Both the position numbers and the translations under genes were made by a program. DNA of 33,852 nt from Clostridia bacterium (lineage in GTDB: Bacteria > Bacillota > Clostridia > Christensenellales > UBA1242), in NCBI GenBank assembly GCA_900768425.1, contig CAAGCR010000041.1:1-33852 (forward strand). Reading direction: 5' to 3'. The notes beneath the pieces are model-generated. The model was not told the DNA's origin and ran no database searches. It saw nothing but the letters and a program-made list of their open reading frames with translations. The number at the start of each line of letters is the position of its first letter. Position 1 is the stretch's first letter. Of this stretch, positions 27,501 through 33,852 are shown one piece after another.

Positions 27501-30500
27501 ATCAATAGAACCAACAAAGCATTATTACATAGATAGCACAATTGATTGTGAAGGCGAAGCATTAGATTTACAATATTTAACAACAGGCTCTCTTCGCGGA
27601 ACATTCTTATATGAAACAAACGAAGATGACACATATAATAATGAATTTGCAAACGCAGAGCAAATTGGTAGCATAACAAACTTTAAAATTGTAAATAATG
27701 GTGATAACAATTTTGGTATATTCAGAAAAATAAGTGCAACAGCAAAAATTTACAATTTGAGTATAAGTGGTTTCTTTGATGAGCAAATGAATTTAGTTTC
27801 TTCTGCAAATATCGGACTTTTGTGCGGTATTAACGAAGGTTTAATTAAAAATGTAACAGTAAGCATTAGTCAAGCGAATTTTGTAAACATTTCAAATACC
27901 GGTGAAGAAGCAAAAATCACAGTAAATATGGGGTTTGTTGCCGGTGTAAATAGTGGTGAAATTTTGACCAATGAAAATTGTAAAGATTACACACTTTTAG
28001 CATACAATTCAACAAATACTCTTTTAACTGTCAACTTTATAAATGATAACAATACAGAAATTACCTCATATTTTGGAGCAATAGTAGGCAATAACACAGG
28101 CATAATACAACAAGACCTAGAAGATACATTTATTACAATCGGCTTGTATGGTGTATCGGCAAATGTGTATGTAAATGCAAATGCTAACTATGTTACGGGT
28201 GCCGTAGGTTACAACACTGGTGACATTATAGGATTAAAAGTTTGCGGTGAAGTAAAAGGTTTTGTCGGCAAGGATGATGACACCGATAATTGCGCTCGTA
28301 TTGTAGCAGGTTTAGTGGGCTATACAAAAGGTGGAAATGTTAAAAATAATATTTCTAGAGTTTTTGTAAGAGGTAAACAAACCGTATCTGGTTTTGTTGG
28401 CGAAGTTGCAACATCACCGGTTAGCAATTTCGTTAATAACAAAGTACAAGCAGTAGATGATGGTACACGACAAGGCATAGATGCAACATTAATAATTGCA
28501 TATGGTGACTCAGCCCTAACGAATTCAAAAGCAGTGGTTAAAGCAAGCAACTATGAAAATATACTTGTTGAAACATACTATGATCGTACTTTACCAATAG
28601 ATTTAATTGCAAAACTTGACGGCTTTGACTATATTAATGGATTAGAAATAAACCTAACCAATAACAATATAACCTATCAATCAATAGATTCACTAAATTA
28701 CGATAATTATTATGGCGAAATGATTATCTTAGATAGAGATAACAAAACTATAATCTCTTTAGACTATAAAAAAGCATTCACTCGTGGCGAAGAAGATAAA
28801 TTTGTAACAGATACATTCATTGCAAACTTTGTTTTAGCCGCATTTATGCAAACCGAAGATGCAAGCAATCAAAATTTTGTTACAAATCAATTAAGTACAA
28901 AATCTGTTTTAGAATATGCAAATATCATTACAACAACATCAAAAATAAAAGAATTTAACATTTTAATATATGATCCATTAACAGCAAGATTAGATAATTT
29001 TGGTAAACATATAACCTTGCTTGGCACAGGTTCATTAAATATATTAATTAGTAGTAGTTTAAACTATAAAAACAGAGTTAATTTAAACCTATATGTAACA
29101 AATTATTATGATGACATAAAATTGTATGCAAATAAGGATAAAACAGAAGAAATAACCGAAGTAAGATTACTAAATCAAAAAACAACAACAGTTTATTTCA
29201 GTTTATATTCAAACTTGTACAATTATAAAAATACTCCAATCAGACTTAAACCTAACAAAGAAATAACATTTACAACAACAAATACCGATGCAAGGTTCAG
29301 TGCAGAAATTCAAGGACAAACAGGTTATATAAAAACAATAAGTGATAATGTGGACACATTTACAAGCAAACTAACAATTATCACACAATATGTGTTAAAC
29401 AATAACATTTATTACAAAAATCCAAACAAATTTATTGAATTTTCTAATAATTATAAAGTTTACGCCTTTGTTACATCACATGATAACTTAGACAAAAACA
29501 ATTATAGCGTAATTGCTCTAACAGGTATTGAAGATATTAAATTAAGCAAGTCTGTAATGGAAGCCGAACCAAGCGATAACATAGAAGTTGAAGTTACATA
29601 CTTCACTTATAACACACAAGATAAACTTGTTCCGGAATTAAGAGTTTACGAAAGTGAAGTCAATAATATCTATAAAATTTACACATATAACGAAGAAAAA
29701 GGCATATTTGTCAACGAATATGATGAAATATTATTCAAATTAACTGTCGGTGACATCACAACACTGGCAAACAATAGATTAAGTCAAAAATTCACATTAA
29801 AAATGCCTATTGACTCAGATTTCAACCTAGATGTATACAATTATTTACTAAATAAACGTATAGAATTAATATTTAGATCACAAAAATATGAAAGCGAATA
29901 CTCATCACTAGTATTACAATACAAAGCAGAATCAATTTCGTCAGTATTAATTAATAACTACAGCAGTGAAACAAATAAAGGAATGGTTGTTATAGAAAAT
30001 AATGTAAGAAAAGTAATGACCGGTGAAATGTTATACTCGGGCAAGCAGACCGCAACGGGAGAGATGAATGTTCTAAATGCATACATTTATACAAAACTCA
30101 GTGAGTTTGCTTATGTTGATGTAACTATGGAATTAGGCACAGAAGGCGGATATTTAGGATACTTGGAATATTCAGATGATGACCTAGTTGGTACTGTTTC
30201 TACAAAAGCGGTTTATACTTCGGTTACAAATGGTGCAAGCATAAGAATATATAAGGAAGATATTAAAGCAGATAGAATAAATAATTACCTAGTTTTAGGC
30301 ATTATTTATAGAATACCAACAACCATTGCCGATGGCACTATTGTTCCAATCAGTTACACATTCTATTCAAACACTTACGAACCATATGTTGAAACAATCA
30401 GCCTTCTAACCAAAAAAGCAGACCAAGTTTCATTTACCATTGCAGGTAAACAAGCAGTATCCGAAATCAATAATACAAGAACATATAAAGTCGCACGTGG

Positions 30501-33500
30501 TGTAAGTTATTTACTAGATACAACAATAGTTGGTTACGATACATCAGAAGCAGTATTTGAATCATCAAATTCAAGTGTTGCAAGCATATCTCAATCAGGA
30601 AATAGTTTCTATTTAACAATTTCAGAAGCAAGTATCAATTATGGCGATAAAGAATTCTACGAAGTGACAATCCGTTCTTATGGAAGAAAAACACAAAATG
30701 GCACAACCGTAAGTAGTGTCGTAAAAACAACAGTATTAAATGTCTATGAAGTTTTAGTTGATGAAGACAATCTATTCGGCAAGGACAGTGAAATTGCATT
30801 AAGAATGCTAGACACTGTGGAAATAAAATCAAGAATAGTTGATAAAATTCAATACGAATATTCAAGAATAAATGCAAGAATTATAGATAGCTTTAAAGCA
30901 TCATATGATACAAATGCAGAATTCTATTTCATTGATGAAAACAATAATGAACACTTAATGAAAGATGGCTTAAACTTAACAACCGAAAATTATGTTTTAC
31001 AATGCAAATATGATACAAGTTCACAATTAAAATTCTATTTCACCGCTTTAAAAATGGGTGAACCTTGCAATTATAGTTTCAAAACAAAATATGCAGTAGC
31101 CTATGAAAAAGGTATTCCAGTAATTAAACTTCAAGAAGATAGTGATGATATAAAAGAACATACATTCAGTGTAACATCATACATTTCAACAACCGGTGAT
31201 AATCCAGCCCCAATATTTACATATCAAGATATGTTAAAAATGAAAGATGGCGAATATTATAGACAAGTTGAAGATATTACAATTAAAGCAAGCGAACTTA
31301 AAATGTTGAACATATCTCCAAAATTATTTGATGGTAATGGACATAAAATTACAATAACATCCGGTAGTGTAAACGCAGAACTAGATTCAAGTTCAGACTT
31401 TGCTTTGTTCAAAAAACTAAATGAAGATGGCATAATTAAAAATGTGTCAATAGAAATTGTTGGCAATTTGAATATCACAATAAATAACTACGCAAGTTCA
31501 AGCGGTGCTAATATTGCATTGTTAGTATCAGAAAATAATGGTATTATAACCAACTGTTCAATAACATCTCAAAATGTTGTGGTCGTAGACATAATCGGTG
31601 TTTTGGCTGTTATGGAAAGATCATACTTTGCCGCTTTATGTGCAGTCAATGCAGGTTATATTACAAATAGCAGAGTAGAATGTAACTTAACTACCAGCGG
31701 TGCATCACTTGCCGGTGTTGTAGCCGATAACGCAGGCAAAATATCAAGCACATACATCAAAAACTCACGCATATACAATACTACTTCAACAACAAGTGAA
31801 CACATTGTAACAGGTGGCTTTGTATGTTCTAACTCAGGCACAATCAATATGAGCTATATTGAAGGTGCTCCTACAGTTAATAAGATTTATAGCGATTATC
31901 CAATCGGAGATTACTCATTAACTTCAAAAATTATTTATACCGCAACTAAAGCAGCAGGCTTTGTATTTGAAAACTCAGGCACAATTACAGATTGTTATTC
32001 TAACATACCTATTGTGTCAACAAACGAAAGCAGTGGCTTTATTGCAAAAGCTTTAAGCGGTAAAATAACAAGAACGTTCTCGCTAAGCAAATTAAAACAA
32101 CAAGATACATTAAACTTTGGTTATGTTGCAAGTTACGATGCCGAAGAAACAGCAAACGGAATGTTTGAAGATTGCTTCTTTATAATACAAGATGGCTTTA
32201 TTAACTACAACACATCAACAACCAACTATAACTTAAATAATGGTGTATATAGTTCGGCAATAAAAGGTATTGAACCTTTGGCAATAGCAGAGTTTAATGC
32301 ATACATTGAAACAACCGATACCGATGGCAAAACAGTGTTTGTGAAAAATGAAAAATTTAAAACTTTCTTAACTGATGAAAATAATACATCTCATGGTGTT
32401 TGGTTCTTCGCATTCAATAAAGAAGATGATTCAAAAAATAAATTCTCATTCAATACATATAATTGTGTTGTTTCCGGAATGGAAGATGAAAAAGGCAATG
32501 CCCGTTCATTTACTGCAAGAAGACTACAATTAGTTGCTCCAAATCTAATCTCTTACTCACAAGAAGAATTTGTTTTAGCCGATGGCGGAAGCATAAGTGC
32601 CGGTGAATATACCTATGTTCAATCAACAAATTCGGGAGTTAAAGGAAGCCGATCAAATCCTTACTTAATTTCATCGGCAAAAGAGTTTGAAGAATATTGC
32701 AAACAATACAAAAATGCTGGTTATCAATATTTTAGACTATTAAAAGATATTAACTATGTAAGTGAAGATATATACTCATCTAAGCTTTATGGCAATGTAT
32801 TAATCGGTTATTTTGAAGGCAATGGTTTTAGCATAAGCAATTATGCGGTAAACTCTATTGTTTCAAACTTAACAGCTGGTTTATTCGCTCAAATTGGTGC
32901 AAATGCATACGAAGTATCATGCTTAAAAAATACAACTTTTGTTCCGGCATATATCAACCTTCCAAACTGCGTTTATGTTGGAGGTATAGCAGGTTCTGTA
33001 GTAAATACTGATGTTCTAAATGTTTCATTAGATGCAAAAGATGTAATAATTGTCGGTGGCAATATTGTGGGCGGTTTGTTTGGTAGAAGTTTTGGTCAAA
33101 CAAATATATCACAAGCCTATGCAAATGTTTCAGTTAAGGCAAACTCATATAACTCAACAGCACTAAAAGCATCAAACGATTTAGATAACTTAATTTCAGA
33201 AATTCAATTAAACGATAGAAGAACAAATCAAAATAAAGTATCTTATGCGGGTGCGTTAATCGGCTATGTTGATGGCATAACAAATTTAACTCAAATATCT
33301 GTTGGAGAAAACACAAAAACATTAGCAATGATTACCGGTTTAATGTTCGGTGGCATTGGTGCATTGTCTAAGGCATACGACTTTAACCTAACATTAAATT
33401 CATATGATAACCAAATTGTTGCCTATGCCTTTGGTGGATATGTTGCAGGTGAGATTATCGGACAGGTTAGCAATTTTGCTATCAACTCTGGAATAATCAA

Positions 33501-33852
33501 TTACAATATGTTTAATACTTACCCAATTAGACCAGTTGCTTTGGGCGGTGTTGCAGGTTTTGCCGAATCGGCAAAAATCAACAACTTAATTTCAAGCGAA
33601 GGTTATTCAATAATAGGTACAAGAATTACAGGTAAAGATACAAATAATTATCTAATGATTCATAACCCATATATTGCAACCTATGTAGGTGGTGTTGTTG
33701 GTTTAGGTTATGCTAATATAAGTAATATTAGCATCAATCCAAAAGATGTAAATAAAGGTTTGGCACTAATGGGCGGTAATTATGTTGGTGGTGTAATAGG
33801 CTATGTAAGAGGAATTACAAAGGAAGCAGAGCAAAATAATAAAATTAAAAAA
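24526..33852 (+). CDS. Second giant GLUG-repeat surface lipoprotein (partial, at least 3,109 residues)
   Basis: ATG 24526 follows GGAG (24516-24519) by six bases. Reading the frame line by line I found no stop up to the last base, so the gene runs out of the window. Residues 1-23 are a lipoprotein signal (I-F-S-G-C, Cys23), with the Cys at the same position as in the first giant. Residues about 25-980 look like Ig-like domains (for example VTSLNVKIA near 225). GLUG blocks lie near residues 985-1312, 2222-2535 and 2706 to the end. Between them (about 1320-2200) are more non-repeat beta-rich stretches. The leader FDGNGHKITI (residue 2268) followed by DFALFKK strongly resembles FDGNNHTIHI and EFALFNN of the first giant, so the two are paralogues. 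There is no enzyme motif. The protein would be tethered outside the membrane; a binding or structural role is inference. Confidence 0.9.
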   Translation, partial: MKKRYSIVTLLLIICIGAIFSGCGPDYSSLSLSLRDAKQIEMSINDEKVDYYIVINNYYEINAKFNFDFASRIAKIVGNVENKGDGVYKFSVAPIMAGNTTLTITLNGLDKPLIVPVIIRKEVTGISAIQNVFVKKGQTLKISNAFITFTPQDTTEKGLTYSLLLDDNIDYAGNGVTFNTETNILSVGNECNLATITLQAVSTYDANIKTNLVIKVVKDVDVTSLNVKIASQNSEIGNPNEFGTFEDLEIATSEPYTLIELIKSDEYNYQKKLNINYDLFDQGYAVDVLTSDILNLGGDEVKSLTLTRNSEFILSASDVGTGRLTIRVYQTDLPENFKEFYIDVKVTCKPKNITINGQLDIGLQELYTNSSEVKEYRFGVTPEKANKEDYNYTISFFKSRNETLTGIFEDDFAELNAVPSEYVDIKYGGADIVDKDLGKLVSPLTMKAIASTENYYLAVKITCLNDNETICETVITLRVYVGTTEFKIRDIYEDGTIYMALNDGKQIFYGLYCSEGSTPGKLTINSTEATSSPVCEITQISTATANLEITPKAVGTQEFVIVTANRLSVVLKVVVFREISQDDFIMQIADTANDYISSFEPADSSLTLKSLTLKGLNSSVRLTSKIKTEYSDYNNYSYLYYLGLNDKGREYFTITNNSVLTSLQFTKEYDATTNKYTEFKIPLSVNLVINTIDKSDSGYTFMLKPAEITQNYDISLSCVNYYKQMTLYASKDINGSQQTRVASIYNKGDLSYINQNLANVYLFMDLVQSEDDQYSLLQISDFTFKSGAEIFKLNGENIVKVGDVGYFYPSSEVVDGFYSTGANGYVGSFTYDYNSLRVLDSISITLKLTDPNTGKEFSSDVTLQIEEYTDVESIWLSTPDDVIYLDNTQSYFQKTIRLQIVPANAMCKDLDVKVETRDTNCIGVDIKGDSITFTFQSSGSGKILIFPVSKMKTNSYTDEFGEYYYHLTMNFVCADGKTEQTARKISTLKDLKSIEPTKHYYIDSTIDCEGEALDLQYLTTGSLRGTFLYETNEDDTYNNEFANAEQIGSITNFKIVNNGDNNFGIFRKISATAKIYNLSISGFFDEQMNLVSSANIGLLCGINEGLIKNVTVSISQANFVNISNTGEEAKITVNMGFVAGVNSGEILTNENCKDYTLLAYNSTNTLLTVNFINDNNTEITSYFGAIVGNNTGIIQQDLEDTFITIGLYGVSANVYVNANANYVTGAVGYNTGDIIGLKVCGEVKGFVGKDDDTDNCARIVAGLVGYTKGGNVKNNISRVFVRGKQTVSGFVGEVATSPVSNFVNNKVQAVDDGTRQGIDATLIIAYGDSALTNSKAVVKASNYENILVETYYDRTLPIDLIAKLDGFDYINGLEINLTNNNITYQSIDSLNYDNYYGEMIILDRDNKTIISLDYKKAFTRGEEDKFVTDTFIANFVLAAFMQTEDASNQNFVTNQLSTKSVLEYANIITTTSKIKEFNILIYDPLTARLDNFGKHITLLGTGSLNILISSSLNYKNRVNLNLYVTNYYDDIKLYANKDKTEEITEVRLLNQKTTTVYFSLYSNLYNYKNTPIRLKPNKEITFTTTNTDARFSAEIQGQTGYIKTISDNVDTFTSKLTIITQYVLNNNIYYKNPNKFIEFSNNYKVYAFVTSHDNLDKNNYSVIALTGIEDIKLSKSVMEAEPSDNIEVEVTYFTYNTQDKLVPELRVYESEVNNIYKIYTYNEEKGIFVNEYDEILFKLTVGDITTLANNRLSQKFTLKMPIDSDFNLDVYNYLLNKRIELIFRSQKYESEYSSLVLQYKAESISSVLINNYSSETNKGMVVIENNVRKVMTGEMLYSGKQTATGEMNVLNAYIYTKLSEFAYVDVTMELGTEGGYLGYLEYSDDDLVGTVSTKAVYTSVTNGASIRIYKEDIKADRINNYLVLGIIYRIPTTIADGTIVPISYTFYSNTYEPYVETISLLTKKADQVSFTIAGKQAVSEINNTRTYKVARGVSYLLDTTIVGYDTSEAVFESSNSSVASISQSGNSFYLTISEASINYGDKEFYEVTIRSYGRKTQNGTTVSSVVKTTVLNVYEVLVDEDNLFGKDSEIALRMLDTVEIKSRIVDKIQYEYSRINARIIDSFKASYDTNAEFYFIDENNNEHLMKDGLNLTTENYVLQCKYDTSSQLKFYFTALKMGEPCNYSFKTKYAVAYEKGIPVIKLQEDSDDIKEHTFSVTSYISTTGDNPAPIFTYQDMLKMKDGEYYRQVEDITIKASELKMLNISPKLFDGNGHKITITSGSVNAELDSSSDFALFKKLNEDGIIKNVSIEIVGNLNITINNYASSSGANIALLVSENNGIITNCSITSQNVVVVDIIGVLAVMERSYFAALCAVNAGYITNSRVECNLTTSGASLAGVVADNAGKISSTYIKNSRIYNTTSTTSEHIVTGGFVCSNSGTINMSYIEGAPTVNKIYSDYPIGDYSLTSKIIYTATKAAGFVFENSGTITDCYSNIPIVSTNESSGFIAKALSGKITRTFSLSKLKQQDTLNFGYVASYDAEETANGMFEDCFFIIQDGFINYNTSTTNYNLNNGVYSSAIKGIEPLAIAEFNAYIETTDTDGKTVFVKNEKFKTFLTDENNTSHGVWFFAFNKEDDSKNKFSFNTYNCVVSGMEDEKGNARSFTARRLQLVAPNLISYSQEEFVLADGGSISAGEYTYVQSTNSGVKGSRSNPYLISSAKEFEEYCKQYKNAGYQYFRLLKDINYVSEDIYSSKLYGNVLIGYFEGNGFSISNYAVNSIVSNLTAGLFAQIGANAYEVSCLKNTTFVPAYINLPNCVYVGGIAGSVVNTDVLNVSLDAKDVIIVGGNIVGGLFGRSFGQTNISQAYANVSVKANSYNSTALKASNDLDNLISEIQLNDRRTNQNKVSYAGALIGYVDGITNLTQISVGENTKTLAMITGLMFGGIGALSKAYDFNLTLNSYDNQIVAYAFGGYVAGEIIGQVSNFAINSGIINYNMFNTYPIRPVALGGVAGFAESAKINNLISSEGYSIIGTRITGKDTNNYLMIHNPYIATYVGGVVGLGYANISNISINPKDVNKGLALMGGNYVGGVIGYVRGITKEAEQNNKIKK
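27480..28460 (+). repeat. GLUG block 1 of the second giant
   Basis: Leader from about 27480 (STLKDLKSIEPTKHYYI). Units include IGLLCGINEGLIKNVTV, MGFVAGVNSGEI, FGAIVGNNTGII, TGAVGYNTGDIIG, AGLVGYTKGGNVKNN and SGFVGEVATS. Confidence 0.75.
31190..32130 (+). repeat. GLUG block 2 of the second giant
   Basis: The leader includes FDGNGHKITI (31327). Units include IALLVSENNGIITNCSI, AALCAVNAGYITNSRV, AGVVADNAGKISSTYI, GGFVCSNSGTINMSYIEG and AGFVFENSGTITDCYSN. They are most like block B of the first giant. Confidence 0.8.
32641..33852 (+). repeat. GLUG block 3 of the second giant (runs off the end)
   Basis: The leader is RSNPYLISSAKEFEEYC with YFRLLKDINY and FEGNGFSISN, parallel to block C of the first giant. 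Units include GGIAGSVV, GGLFGRSFGQTNISQAY, AGALIGYVDG, GGYVAGEIIG, GGVAGFAESAKINNL, GGVVGLGYANISNI and GGVIGYVRG at the very end. Confidence 0.8.

Overview
The window looks like chromosome of an AT-rich (about one-third G+C by eye), endospore-forming Bacillota, most likely an uncultured clostridial lineage. The evidence is a SpoIIQ-type M23 peptidase, a bacterial acyl carrier protein, short A/T-rich intergenic regions with strong GGAGG-type ribosome binding sites, lipoprotein signal peptides of Gram-positive style, and rho-independent terminators. No rRNA, tRNA, CRISPR array, transposase, integrase or phage gene was seen. I would not name a genus from this sequence.

Layout. 1-72 is the tail of an upstream gene. 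73-394 is non-coding and holds two related hairpins and a probable promoter. 395-916 (+) encodes a small membrane-anchored exported protein resembling the TasA/camelysin group. 919-2046 (-) is an exported polysaccharide deacetylase whose stop lies two bases from that of its convergent neighbour. From 2141 onward everything is on the + strand: a glycerol-1-phosphate-dehydrogenase-like protein that seems to have lost metal ligands (2141-3349), a small exported YwmB-like protein (3464-3928), spoIIQ (3986-4540), and acpP (4711-4938) with its own promoter, operator-like palindromes and terminator. 4974-5606 is a 630-base non-coding stretch with an orphan terminator-like hairpin (possible small RNA) and the promoter of the next gene.

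More than four fifths of the window is two giant lipoprotein genes in tandem. The first (5607-24440) encodes 6,277 residues. The second starts at 24526 and is still open at the last base, 3,109 codons later, so its real size is unknown. Both have a lipobox Cys at residue 23, Ig-like (BIG-like) N-terminal regions, and several blocks of GLUG-type repeats (GG-hydrophobic-hydrophobic-G...G-x-I-x-N/D-x). Each block opens with a recurring leader that includes an F-D/E-G-N-G/N-x-x-I motif. No terminator separates the genes, so they are probably co-transcribed from a promoter near 5496-5524. I infer that they are paralogous cell-surface proteins tethered to the outer face of the membrane and reaching across the cell wall; adhesion or binding to another surface is the most natural guess, but nothing in the sequence proves a substrate.

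The giant lipoprotein pair is the best candidate here for an under-described system. Other points worth a look are a hydrophobic helical hairpin buried deep in the first giant, the possible small RNA before it, the tandem palindromes in front of acpP, and the degenerate dehydrogenase.
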